Origin: Ruminococcaceae bacterium UBA7101
Lineage (GTDB): Bacteria > Bacillota > Clostridia > Oscillospirales > Acutalibacteraceae
Length of the DNA: 15,661 bases
Reading direction: 5' to 3'
Assembly (NCBI GenBank): GCA_002493325.1
Contig: DKYL01000051.1
Location: 19,111 to 34,771 of the forward strand
Part shown: positions 1-7,615 of the stretch, piece after piece
Layout: each line of letters starts with the position of its first letter
Numbering within the stretch: the stretch's first letter is position 1
Position numbers and translations under genes: made by a program
Notes under the pieces: model-generated
Told to the model about the DNA's origin: nothing
Databases searched by the model: none
Seen by the model: only the letters and a program-made list of their open reading frames with translations

Positions 1-489
1 ACACTTACAGGAGGTACACCAGTTAACAGCCATTTCCTTTTTATAAGCAAGACCCTTTTTGAATAACTGAAGGAAAATCCACTGTGTCCACTTATAATAG
101 CTTGGGTCGGTGGTATTAACCTCACGTGTCCAGTCAAAGGAAAAGCCCAGTGCCTGAAGCTGTGATTTGAAGTGAGCTACATTATTTTTAGTAACCTCTT
201 CAGGGTGAATATGATTTTTGATAGCAAAGTTCTCTGTGGGCAGACCGAATGCATCCCAGCCCATAGGGTAAAGCACATTGTAGCCCTGCAATCTCTTTTT
301 ACGTGCAACAATGTCAAGAGCAGTGTATGAACGCGGATGACCTACGTGAAGACCCTGACCCGACGGATAAGGGAATTCAACTAAGCAGTAAAACTTCGGC
401 AGCGTATAATCCTGCTTTGCGGCAAAGGTGTTCTGTGTATACCAGACATTCTGCCACTTTGATTCAATCTTTTTAAAATTATAATCCAT
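1..489 (-). CDS. leuS: Leucyl-tRNA synthetase, N-terminal part (cut by window edge)
   Basis: Class I aminoacyl-tRNA synthetase that charges tRNA-Leu with leucine in the cytoplasm. Translating from the ATG at 489 gives 163 residues, open to the window edge; the full family protein is usually about 800 to 860 residues, so most of the gene lies to the left. The adenylate-binding signature is clear: FPYPSGQGLHVGH at residues 39-51, with the HIGH-type motif HVGH at 48-51, followed by MGWDAFGLPTENFAIKNH at 76-93, which is typical of LeuRS. The last visible residues, VNWCTSCKC (155-163), contain a CxxC pair; such pairs occur at the start of the inserted domains of many LeuRS enzymes. The start follows rsfS by only 6 bases, with a GGAGG ribosome binding site inside the end of rsfS. 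There is no room for a T-box leader, so the gene is probably read through from upstream. Confidence 0.96.
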   Translation of the reverse strand, partial: MDYNFKKIESKWQNVWYTQNTFAAKQDYTLPKFYCLVEFPYPSGQGLHVGHPRSYTALDIVARKKRLQGYNVLYPMGWDAFGLPTENFAIKNHIHPEEVTKNNVAHFKSQLQALGFSFDWTREVNTTDPSYYKWTQWIFLQLFKKGLAYKKEMAVNWCTSCKC

Positions 490-495
490 AGTATA

Positions 496-849
496 TTAAT
501 CCTCCAAATAATTTGTAATATCGATTTTCTGTCCATCCTCCCAAAGACGCTCGAGCTGATAGAAATCACGCTGATCCTTGTAGAAAATGTGAATAACAAC
601 AGAGCCATAATCAAGGCAGACCCAAGGTGTTTTTTCGCCCTCAATATGGTGCGGCTGAACGCCCTCTAACGAAAGCTTATATTCAACCTCCTCAGCCAGT
701 GCCTTAACCTGGGTTGAGCTGGTACCTGTAGCAATAACAAAGTAATCGGCAAGGATTGTTAAATCGGTTACACCGATAACCTCGATATTTTCACCCTTTT
801 TGCTGTCAATTGCCTTAACGGCGGTTTTAACAATATCCTTAATTTCCAT
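496..849 (-). CDS. rsfS: Ribosome silencing factor RsfS
   Basis: Small protein of the RsfS/Iojap (DUF143) family. Known members bind ribosomal protein uL14 on the 50S subunit and block joining with the 30S, lowering translation when nutrients are short. The product is 117 residues, the usual size. Characteristic stretches are DYFVIATGTSSTQVKALAEE (35-54), the W76 region, and LDYGSVVIHIFYKDQRDFYQ (79-98) followed by LERLW (99-103). The ATG at 849 has an AAAGGA ribosome binding site at 859-864 with 9-base spacing. It lies 6 bases after yqeK and 6 bases before leuS. The nadD-yqeK-rsfS order is conserved in Firmicutes, which supports the call. Many Clostridia carry a LytR-CpsA-Psr gene between yqeK and rsfS; none is present here. 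Confidence 0.97.
   Translation of the reverse strand: MEIKDIVKTAVKAIDSKKGENIEVIGVTDLTILADYFVIATGTSSTQVKALAEEVEYKLSLEGVQPHHIEGEKTPWVCLDYGSVVIHIFYKDQRDFYQLERLWEDGQKIDITNYLED
501..505 (-). promoter_or_regulatory. Ribosome binding site of leuS inside rsfS
   Basis: GGAGG on the minus strand, 11 bases before the leuS ATG and within the last codons of rsfS. Its strength supports the ATG at 489, and its position suggests that leuS is translated from the same message as rsfS. Spacing is at the long end of the usual range. Confidence 0.7.
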
Positions 850-855
850 ATTTCA

Positions 856-1452
856 CTATCCTTTATTCACTTTATACTTACCGCCAAAATAAGCGGATAA
901 TAACCAATTATAAGCATCCACAGTATCACTGTGAAGTGGGTTGCCCTTTTTCACCACAGATTTAATGGTATACCTTGTGGCATACATTAAGCCGTATTCC
1001 TTGCCGCGCTCAGCTTCAGCTCTGATTCTGTCAATATCGTCATAATCCCTGTCGGCTGAAATGAAATCGGCTAAATAAACGATTTCCTCTAAAAGAGTCA
1101 TATCCGCTCTGCCTGTGGTATGGTAACGGATGGCATTCAGTATTTCCTCATCCTCAATGCCCAGAACAACCTTAGCATATGCAGCACCTGAAATCTGATG
1201 ATAAAACTTTTTTGATTTTCTTTCAAATTCGGTAATCGTCATACCCGCTTTTTCAATAATTTCAAGCTGTTCATCCAAATCAGCCTCCTTGCAGATGTCG
1301 TGCAGAATGCCTGCAACCTCTGCCTTTTCCTCATCAGCACCGTATTTTTTTGCCAGCGCCTTGGCACTTTCTGCAACACAGAGTGAATGATAAAAGCGGT
1401 AATCACTCAGTCTTTCTTTTATTATGTTTTGGTATTCATTAATATTATACAC
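856..1452 (-). CDS. yqeK: YqeK-type HD-domain hydrolase (probable symmetrical Ap4A hydrolase)
   Basis: HD-superfamily phosphohydrolase. Studied Firmicute YqeK proteins split diadenosine tetraphosphate (Ap4A) symmetrically into two ADP, so this protein probably clears a stress alarmone. From the GTG start chosen here the product is 198 residues, close to B. subtilis YqeK. The metal-binding histidines and aspartates are visible: H22, the HD pair H51-D52, H85, H111 (in AIRYHTTGR) and D129 (in VYLADFI). The reading frame stays open upstream to an ATG at 1515, but those extra 21 residues (cysteine-rich, then KKYLIIF) have no counterpart in the family and would overlap nadD by 71 bases. The GTG at 1450-1452 has an AAAGGA site 7 bases upstream and overlaps the end of nadD by 8 bases, fitting coupled translation. 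Confidence 0.93.
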   Translation of the reverse strand: MYNINEYQNIIKERLSDYRFYHSLCVAESAKALAKKYGADEEKAEVAGILHDICKEADLDEQLEIIEKAGMTITEFERKSKKFYHQISGAAYAKVVLGIEDEEILNAIRYHTTGRADMTLLEEIVYLADFISADRDYDDIDRIRAEAERGKEYGLMYATRYTIKSVVKKGNPLHSDTVDAYNWLLSAYFGGKYKVNKG

Positions 1453-2041
1453 GGTATAGTCCTTTTTCTGAAATATAATCAAATACTTTTTTTGGCAGCA
1501 GCATTGAAACATCACTGCCGTTTTTTATTTTTCCCCTGATTTCACTGGAGCTTACTCTGATTACAGCACGGCTTGACATATAAAAGCGATCCTTAATACC
1601 AAGCCTTTTTGCACTTTTGATAATCAACTGCTTTTCTTCTTCATTTTCCCTTGCCGATGTGCACAGCGTCACCATATTCAGAATATCAGCATATCTGTAC
1701 CATTTGTCAAAATGGATAAACTGGTCAGCACCGATGATAAGGAAAAACTCGGAATCGGGATAAAACCTTTTCAGCTCAATCAAAGTATCATAGGTATATG
1801 ATTTATCATTTCGTTCAAATTCAATGGTTGAAATTTCATAAGGCTTATTCTCAACAGCAAGCCTTAACATATTAACCCTGTCCTCACCCGAAAGCAAGCC
1901 TTCATCACTTTTGTGCGGCGGTTTTGCAGTAGGGATAAAAAACAGCTTATCAAGGCTCAAATCCTCAAAAAAGGTTTCAGCCAGATTAAGATGCCCATTG
2001 TGAACAGGATTAAAAGCACCGCCGAAAATTCCGATTCTCAT
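1445..2041 (-). CDS. nadD: Nicotinate-nucleotide adenylyltransferase
   Basis: Transfers AMP from ATP to nicotinate mononucleotide, making deamido-NAD, a step shared by de novo and salvage NAD synthesis. The product is 198 residues, the normal length. The nucleotidyltransferase signature GGAFNPVHNGHL spans 7-18 (with the HNGH histidines), PTAKPPHK lies at 37-44, IIGADQF at 102-108, and the C-terminal SSSEIR (164-169) corresponds to the family ISSTxIR motif. The start ATG shares its first base with the yhbY stop (TAATG), and only a weak GTGG site precedes it, so initiation probably depends on ribosomes ending yhbY. The 3' end overlaps yqeK. The yhbY-nadD-yqeK-rsfS order matches B. subtilis yqeI-nadD-yqeK-rsfS. 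Confidence 0.97.
   Translation of the reverse strand: MRIGIFGGAFNPVHNGHLNLAETFFEDLSLDKLFFIPTAKPPHKSDEGLLSGEDRVNMLRLAVENKPYEISTIEFERNDKSYTYDTLIELKRFYPDSEFFLIIGADQFIHFDKWYRYADILNMVTLCTSARENEEEKQLIIKSAKRLGIKDRFYMSSRAVIRVSSSEIRGKIKNGSDVSMLLPKKVFDYISEKGLYRV
1460..1465 (-). promoter_or_regulatory. Ribosome binding site deciding the yqeK GTG start
   Basis: AAAGGA on the minus strand, 7 bases before the GTG at 1452 and inside the last codons of nadD. It favours the GTG over the in-frame ATG at 1515. Confidence 0.7.
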
Positions 2042-2469
2042 TATTTGTTACCACGATACTTAGGTCGGTCATAAACTGCGTAAGGATTTTTTTCTTCCTT
2101 CTCTCTCTGACGCTGACGCATACCCTTGATTTTTACCTTTTTCTTAGCAGTGGCTTTTGCATTGCCTGAGCCGCGCTTTTTCTTTTTCTCTGCAATACGC
2201 TCCTCATCTGCTTCACGGTAAAGCACAATAATACCGCCGATAACCTGAATCACCTCAGCCTGCAGCCTTTGGGCAAGCTGCTGTGCCAGCTCCTTTGGTC
2301 CTTCAGGAGCTGTTTCAAGGTGAACACGGATTTTTATAAGCTCTCTTGCATCAAGTGTATCATCAATCTGTGTAATTAAATTATCGCTGATACCCTCTTT
2401 GCCGAGCTGAATAATCGGCTCAAGGGAGTTTGCCTTTGCTCTCCACGCAGCACGTTCCTTTGATGTCAT
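2041..2469 (-). CDS. yhbY: YhbY/CRM-domain RNA-binding protein with basic C-terminal tail
   Basis: Single CRM (CRS1-YhbY) domain protein. E. coli YhbY associates with pre-50S particles, and the family is thought to act in large-subunit assembly. The CRM domain covers about residues 1-95; the GxxG loop is GKEG at 23-26, and IKIRVHLETAP (45-55) and AEVIQVIGGIIVLYRE (71-86) form the usual core. The product is 142 residues, whereas the bare family protein is about 95-105. The extra residues from about 93 to 142 are rich in lysine and arginine (EKKKKRG, KATAKKKVKIKG, RQRQREKEEK) and end in YRGNK; they look disordered and probably add RNA contacts. The ATG overlaps the rdgB stop (ATGA), with GGAG at 2478-2481 giving 8-base spacing. 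Confidence 0.94.
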   Translation of the reverse strand: MTSKERAAWRAKANSLEPIIQLGKEGISDNLITQIDDTLDARELIKIRVHLETAPEGPKELAQQLAQRLQAEVIQVIGGIIVLYREADEERIAEKKKKRGSGNAKATAKKKVKIKGMRQRQREKEEKNPYAVYDRPKYRGNK

Positions 2470-3053
2470 ATAAATGTCTCCAATTCTTTTGTAAGTAATC
2501 TTAAAGCCTTACCTCTGTGGCTGATTTTGTCCTTTTCCTCGGCAGTATATCTTCCGAAGGCTCTGCCTTCAACAAGGAATAACGGGTCATAACCGAAGCC
2601 TTCGTTGCCGTCACGCTCAAAGCCAATCTGACCTTCACACTCACCACGGACAATAATTTCTTTTCCGTCAGGGAATTCACAGCAGATTGCACACACATAA
2701 TGTGCGGTGCGTTCTTCGGCAGGAACACCCTCAAGCTTTTCAAGAAGCAGGTCATTATTCAGCTCGTCATTGCCATGATCACCTGCAAAGCGTGCTGAAA
2801 AGATACCGGGTGCACCGTCAAGGTAATCAACGCAAAGTCCCGAATCGTCAGCAATGGCAGGCATATTTGTTTCTCTGCAGGCTGCAAGTGCCTTGATTTT
2901 AGCGTTCGCCTCGAAGGTATCGCCGTCCTCCTCAACCTCCTCAAGCGTAATGCCAAGCATTTTTGCAGTGACAACATTGATACCGAGAGGTGATAAAATA
3001 CGCTGCATTTCTGCAAGCTTTTTCATATTATTTGTTGCAAGAATAAAATCCAT
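2466..3053 (-). CDS. rdgB: RdgB/HAM1-type non-canonical purine NTP pyrophosphatase
   Basis: Hydrolyses dITP, ITP and XTP to the monophosphates, keeping deaminated purines out of DNA and RNA. The product is 195 residues, full length. Family motifs appear in order: ATNNMKK (6-12), DGDTFEANA (43-51), ADDSGLCVD (68-76) with the conserved aspartates D69/D70, GAPG (80-83), SARFAG (86-91), GFGYDPLF (152-159) and SHRGKA (178-183). The ATG lies 2 bases after the ftsY stop, with a GAGGA ribosome binding site at 3060-3064 and 6-base spacing. The 3' end overlaps yhbY by 4 bases. The enzyme acts alone in the cytoplasm as a homodimer, so its place here reflects operon membership rather than a shared complex. 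Confidence 0.97.
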   Translation of the reverse strand: MDFILATNNMKKLAEMQRILSPLGINVVTAKMLGITLEEVEEDGDTFEANAKIKALAACRETNMPAIADDSGLCVDYLDGAPGIFSARFAGDHGNDELNNDLLLEKLEGVPAEERTAHYVCAICCEFPDGKEIIVRGECEGQIGFERDGNEGFGYDPLFLVEGRAFGRYTAEEKDKISHRGKALRLLTKELETFI

Positions 3054-3055
3054 AA

Positions 3056-4018
3056 TTAATCCTCGTTTGTTATAAAGTTCGTTATATCCTCATCGTCCTC
3101 AGGCACCTTTGCATCAAAAAGTCCTGCGGCAAAAGCGTCAGCATCGAAAGGCTGTAAATCCTCGATTCTTTCGCCCACACCGACGAATTTAACAGGTACA
3201 TCAAGCTCATTGTTGATTGCAAGAACAACACCGCCCTTGGCTGTGCCGTCAAGCTTTGTTAACACGATACCTGTAATGCCTGCTGCCTCCTTAAAGTCCT
3301 TAGCCTGATTAACGGCATTCTGACCTGTTGTGGCATCAAGAACAAGCAGAATTTCCTTTGATGCGTCAGGCAGCTCCCTGTCAATAACACGTGAAATCTT
3401 GTTCAGCTCGTCCATAAGATTTTTCTTATTATGCAGTCTGCCTGCGGTGTCGATAATGATAACATCTGCACCCCTTGCCTTACCTGCCTGAATGGTGTCA
3501 TAAACCACTGCGGCAGGATCGGAGCCCTCAGCGTGCTTGATAAGGTCAACGTCTGCTCTGTCTGCCCATACCTGCAGCTGTTCAATAGCAGCAGCACGGA
3601 AGGTATCGGCAGCACCGAGAATAACCTTTCTGTTCTGTCCCTTAAGTCTTAAAGCAAGCTTGCCGATTGTGGTGGTTTTGCCCACACCGTTAACACCAAT
3701 CATTAAAATAATGGACGGCTTTGAACGAAGCCTCAGATAGCTACCGCCCCAAACAACACCGGACACAATATCCTTCATGGTTTCACGGACCTGCTTAACA
3801 TCCTTGATTTTATCGTTTTCAATTTTTCTTTTTAAGTCACGGATAATTCTTTCGGCGGTCGGCATACCCACATCGCCCATAATAAGAATTTCCTCAAGCT
3901 CGTCAAAAAGCTCGTCGGTAATCTCCTCATAAGACTCAATTACCTCGTCCATCTGAGCGGTAATGCCCTCATCTCTGGTTTTCTTTAAACCCTTTTTGAA
4001 TATTGAAAAAATGCCCAT
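3056..4018 (-). CDS. ftsY: Signal recognition particle receptor FtsY
   Basis: SRP-type GTPase that receives the Ffh/4.5S RNA/ribosome complex at the membrane and passes nascent membrane proteins to SecYEG. The product is 320 residues: a helical N domain (about 1-95) and a GTPase G domain (about 100-305), followed by a short acidic tail. Motifs: P-loop GVNGVGKTT at 108-116, DTFRAAAIEQL at 138-148, DTAGR at 190-194, TKLDGTAKGG at 254-263, and FVGVGE at 278-283. It lacks the long acidic A domain of E. coli FtsY, as is usual in Firmicutes; the N-terminal MGIFSIFKKGLKK is amphipathic and basic and may touch the membrane. AAGGA at 4028-4032 sits 9 bases before the ATG. It follows smc by 24 bases, the widest gap in the window. 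No ylxM or ffh follows, unlike B. subtilis. Confidence 0.98.
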   Translation of the reverse strand: MGIFSIFKKGLKKTRDEGITAQMDEVIESYEEITDELFDELEEILIMGDVGMPTAERIIRDLKRKIENDKIKDVKQVRETMKDIVSGVVWGGSYLRLRSKPSIILMIGVNGVGKTTTIGKLALRLKGQNRKVILGAADTFRAAAIEQLQVWADRADVDLIKHAEGSDPAAVVYDTIQAGKARGADVIIIDTAGRLHNKKNLMDELNKISRVIDRELPDASKEILLVLDATTGQNAVNQAKDFKEAAGITGIVLTKLDGTAKGGVVLAINNELDVPVKFVGVGERIEDLQPFDADAFAAGLFDAKVPEDDEDITNFITNED

Positions 4019-4042
4019 ACATCCACATCCTTATTCGTTTTA

Positions 4043-7000
4043 TTATTCTTCAAGTCCCATCTGTGCTGCAAGCTCTGCTGTCTGCAGCTCAATAAGCTTT
4101 GAAACACCCTTTTCCTGCATTGTAACACCATAGAGGACATCAGCCTCCTCCATAGTACCACGGCGGTGTGTGATTGAAATAAACTGCGTTCTGTCCGTCA
4201 TTTTGCGCATATACTTTGCAAAGCGTTCAACATTGACGTCATCCAGTGCAGCCTCAACCTCATCATAAATACAGAACGGTGCAGGCTGTACCTTAAGCAC
4301 GCTGAACAGCAGTGCCATAGCCGCAAGTGATTTTTCTCCGCCTGAGAACAGGCTGATATTCTGAACAGCCTTGCCCGGCGGCTGAATGTTGATTTCAATT
4401 GCAGACTCAAGGCAGTTATCGGGATTTTCAAGCTTGATTTCACCCTTGCCTCCGCCAAAGAAATCTGCAAAGCAAACCTTAAATTCTTCGTTGATTTTAT
4501 TGAACTTTTCAAGGAACTTTTCACTCATTGACGCTGTCAAATCCTCAATGATTTTCAAAAGCTCATTTTTGGATTTTTCAACATCATCAATCTGCTCCTT
4601 AAGGAATTCATATCTTTCCGACACTTCCTTGTATTCCTCAATAGCACCGACATTGATTGAGCCGAGCCCTTTAATTGCAACCTTGATTTCGTGAAGACGT
4701 TTCTTCGCTTCACTCATATTTTCAATTTCAATATTAAGAGCCTCTGCCTCACGGCGTGTTAATTCGTACTGCTCAAAGAGCATATCATTAAGCTCATCAT
4801 ATTCCTTGCGCATTGCAATCTTACGTTCATCAAGTCTGACAAGCTCGCCTGAAAGCTTTTCACGCTCCTGTCCTTTGTTTCGCTCAAGTAATCTTAATTC
4901 GCCTGAGCGTTTTTCAAGACTGTTGCGTTCCTCAATACTATCAGCAATCTGAGAATTAGAGCCTTCTGCCTTTTTGCGGAGTTCGTCAGCCTGTGCCTTA
5001 ACCTCATTAATTGATAAAAGAAGACTGCTGTTTCTTTCCTCCAAAATTTTAATTTCATCCTCAATGGATTTAACTCTGTCACTCTGGGAATTTTTACGCA
5101 GCTCTAATTCTTCAATAGACAGCTTAGCAGACTCTGTATCCTTGGCAATGGTAACAAGGTCAAGATTAATCTGCTGACTAATCAGCCTGTATTCCTCACG
5201 CTTTGCGTTAATCTCCTGTGCATTGCCGCTGGTCTGTGCAAGCTGTGCTTCAGCATCGGCGATTTCTGTTTCAATTCTTTCAGCCTCAGTCTCGCCCTCT
5301 TTGTTCAATTGCTCAAAACCTGCAATACGCTCGTCTGCGTTATTCTTTTCAGCAACAAGGCTGTCACACTGAGCACGCAGTGCATCAAGCTTTTCTTTAA
5401 TCAGTCTATGCTCACCCTGTGAACGGATAAGCTCTTCCTTAGCCTGCTGCATATCAACCTCAGCACCCTGAAGCTGTGCCGCTGCAAAATTGGCATCCTC
5501 AAGCGCTGTTTTAAACTCTGTTTTAAGAGCATTAACCTTTTCCTCAAGCACCTTAGCCTGTGCATTAAGCTCCTCTATCTGATTAGACCTTGACAGAATA
5601 CCTGCACCCTTTGACTGGGAGCCACCTGTCATTGAACCGCCCGGGTTGATAACCTGTCCGTCAATGGTAACAAGCTTAAATCTGTTGTTATATCTTTTTG
5701 CTATTCCGATAGCACAGTCCATATCATCAACAATAACAACTCTGCCAAGCAGATTGGAAATTATATTTTTATATTCACTTTTGCACTCAACCAAATCAGA
5801 TGCAATGGCAACAAAGCCCAAATTATCGTCAAGGTCCTTTTCATCCAGATTTCTCGGCTTGATTGCAGAAATCGGTAAAAATGTTGCCCTGCCTATACGA
5901 TTGTTTTTTAAGTAATAAATGGCACGCTTTGCATCTGCTTCATTGGTTGTAACAATATTCTGCATTGCTGCACCCAGTGCAACCTCAACCGCAACGGAAT
6001 ATTCATTGTCAACAGTTATAAGCTGGGAAAGAGGACCGTGTATTCCCGAAAGTGCCCTGCTCTGTGACTGCTTCATAACCGCTTTAACAGCACCCGAAAA
6101 GCCCTCCATATTTTTCTCAAGGTCCATTAACATTTTTGCCCTTGACTGCTTTTGTGACAGCTCAAGGCTTGCTTTTTCAAGGTCAGCCTTTATCTTATCT
6201 GCTTTTGCGGTTTTATTTTCAAGCTTCAGCTTATAGCCTGAAAGTGAATTGTTGTTTTCATCAATTCTGTTCTGCAGGAAAGCAAGATTATCTTCACTTT
6301 CCTGCATTTGTGCCTCTGCAATGCTGACATCCTTTTCACACTGTGCAATAGAGTCATCAACAACACTTCTTCTTGCATTGATTTCCTCGATTGATGAAAG
6401 TGCCTGTGAACACTTCACCTTGCAGTCAGAAAGCTTTAAGGTAAGTGCAGTGATTTTTTGGTTAAGCTCAACGGTCAGCTTTGAAACCTCCTCATTTGAG
6501 GAAACAAGGCTTTCCATTTCTGTGGTAACGGATTTAAGCTCTTCCTTTTTGCTTGCAAGCTTAACCGCATTTTCAGCAATGAAATTCTTTTTTTCTTCAA
6601 TCTGAGAATCAATGGAATGGTTGGTATTATCAACATCACCGATATCATTTTTAAAACGCTCTATGGTTTCATTGTTATGATTCAGATTCGCCTCCAGCAC
6701 GGAAGCCTCACCATCCTTGCGGATAGCCTCATCCTCATATGCCTTTGAGCCAATTCGTATCTGTTCTATTTCCGTATTGATTTTTGCTGTTTTTTCAATA
6801 ATTTCTTCAATCTCAGCCTCAATCTGAGAAAGCTCTTTTTCACAAATCTCATAGGAGGCATTTGTAGCATCTATCTTATGCTCCTGCTCTCTGAGCTCAT
6901 TTGTGAAACGGTTTATTTTATTCACCCAAACACCGATTTCAAGTGTTTTCTTTTCCTCGCTGAGTTCTAAAAACTTAGCTGCCTTTTCACTCTGCTTTTT

Positions 7001-7615
7001 AAGAGGACCCACACGGTTTTCAAGCTCGCCTAAAATATCAAGCAGTCTTACAAGATTTTCCTGCGCCTGGTCAAGCCTTCTTGTGGCATCTGTTCTTTTG
7101 TGGCGGAAGAGGGATATACCAGCCGCCTCCTCAAAAAGCTCACGTCTGTCCTCATTCTTCTGTGAAATGATTGAGTCAATTTTACCCTGACCGACCATTG
7201 AATAACCGTCAGAGCCAAGACCCGTGTCCATAAACAGCTCGTGTATATCACGGCGGCGAACATTTTCACCGTCTATTTTATATTCACTTTCACCCGAACG
7301 ATAGTAACGGCGTGTAACGGTTACTACCTCATTTCTGTCCTTAAGTGTATGGTCACTGTTGTCAAGCGTTAACTGCACCTGTGCAAAGCCCAGTGCCTTA
7401 CGTGATGAGGTACCGCCGAAAATAACGTCCTCCATCTTAGAGCCTCGCAGTGATTTTGAACTGGTTTCACCAAGCACCCAGCGAACAGCATCTGAAATAT
7501 TACTTTTGCCTGAGCCGTTCGGACCTACTACTGCAGTAATACCCTTGCCGAAATTAAGCTCGGTTTTATCGGGGAAGGACTTAAAGCCCTGCATTTCAAG
7601 TGTTCTTAAAACCAT
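4043..7615 (-). CDS. smc: Chromosome segregation protein SMC
   Basis: Condensin-type ATPase that with ScpA and ScpB extrudes DNA loops and compacts and separates newly replicated chromosomes. The product is 1190 residues, full length. The N-terminal head has Walker A GPNGSGKSN at 31-39 and a Q-loop in VGQGKIDSII (141-150). A long heptad-rich arm (about 170-500) leads to the hinge (about 505-665, ending in INPGGSMTGG). A returning coiled coil (about 675-1010) leads to the C-terminal head, with signature LFSGGEKS at 1089-1096, Walker B FCIYDE at 1114-1119 and H-loop THRRGTME from 1149. The segment after Walker B reads DEVEAALDD, where many SMCs have DEVDAALDD. The ATG shares one base with the upstream stop (TAATG), with GAGGA at 7623-7627 and 7-base spacing. 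No scpA or scpB is in the window. Confidence 0.99.
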   Translation of the reverse strand: MVLRTLEMQGFKSFPDKTELNFGKGITAVVGPNGSGKSNISDAVRWVLGETSSKSLRGSKMEDVIFGGTSSRKALGFAQVQLTLDNSDHTLKDRNEVVTVTRRYYRSGESEYKIDGENVRRRDIHELFMDTGLGSDGYSMVGQGKIDSIISQKNEDRRELFEEAAGISLFRHKRTDATRRLDQAQENLVRLLDILGELENRVGPLKKQSEKAAKFLELSEEKKTLEIGVWVNKINRFTNELREQEHKIDATNASYEICEKELSQIEAEIEEIIEKTAKINTEIEQIRIGSKAYEDEAIRKDGEASVLEANLNHNNETIERFKNDIGDVDNTNHSIDSQIEEKKNFIAENAVKLASKKEELKSVTTEMESLVSSNEEVSKLTVELNQKITALTLKLSDCKVKCSQALSSIEEINARRSVVDDSIAQCEKDVSIAEAQMQESEDNLAFLQNRIDENNNSLSGYKLKLENKTAKADKIKADLEKASLELSQKQSRAKMLMDLEKNMEGFSGAVKAVMKQSQSRALSGIHGPLSQLITVDNEYSVAVEVALGAAMQNIVTTNEADAKRAIYYLKNNRIGRATFLPISAIKPRNLDEKDLDDNLGFVAIASDLVECKSEYKNIISNLLGRVVIVDDMDCAIGIAKRYNNRFKLVTIDGQVINPGGSMTGGSQSKGAGILSRSNQIEELNAQAKVLEEKVNALKTEFKTALEDANFAAAQLQGAEVDMQQAKEELIRSQGEHRLIKEKLDALRAQCDSLVAEKNNADERIAGFEQLNKEGETEAERIETEIADAEAQLAQTSGNAQEINAKREEYRLISQQINLDLVTIAKDTESAKLSIEELELRKNSQSDRVKSIEDEIKILEERNSSLLLSINEVKAQADELRKKAEGSNSQIADSIEERNSLEKRSGELRLLERNKGQEREKLSGELVRLDERKIAMRKEYDELNDMLFEQYELTRREAEALNIEIENMSEAKKRLHEIKVAIKGLGSINVGAIEEYKEVSERYEFLKEQIDDVEKSKNELLKIIEDLTASMSEKFLEKFNKINEEFKVCFADFFGGGKGEIKLENPDNCLESAIEINIQPPGKAVQNISLFSGGEKSLAAMALLFSVLKVQPAPFCIYDEVEAALDDVNVERFAKYMRKMTDRTQFISITHRRGTMEEADVLYGVTMQEKGVSKLIELQTAELAAQMGLEE

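Noticed and set aside
381..644. Minus-strand open frame across the rsfS/leuS junction
   Set aside because: It is out of frame with both genes. The leuS and rsfS frames on each side match known families and explain the DNA fully.
4019..4042. Widest intergenic gap, between smc and ftsY, as a terminator or promoter
   Set aside because: The 24 bases hold the AAGGA ribosome binding site of ftsY and show no stem-loop with a T-run and no paired promoter elements.
4198..4524. Minus-strand open frame of 108 codons within smc
   Set aside because: It is an alternative frame inside the SMC C-terminal head, where the smc frame carries the signature and Walker B motifs.
6249..6605. Open frames on the plus strand opposite smc (also near 4386, 5646, 5919 and 6903)
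   Set aside because: The products are serine- and phenylalanine-rich low-complexity strings, as expected from the complement of coiled-coil codons. They have no independent support.
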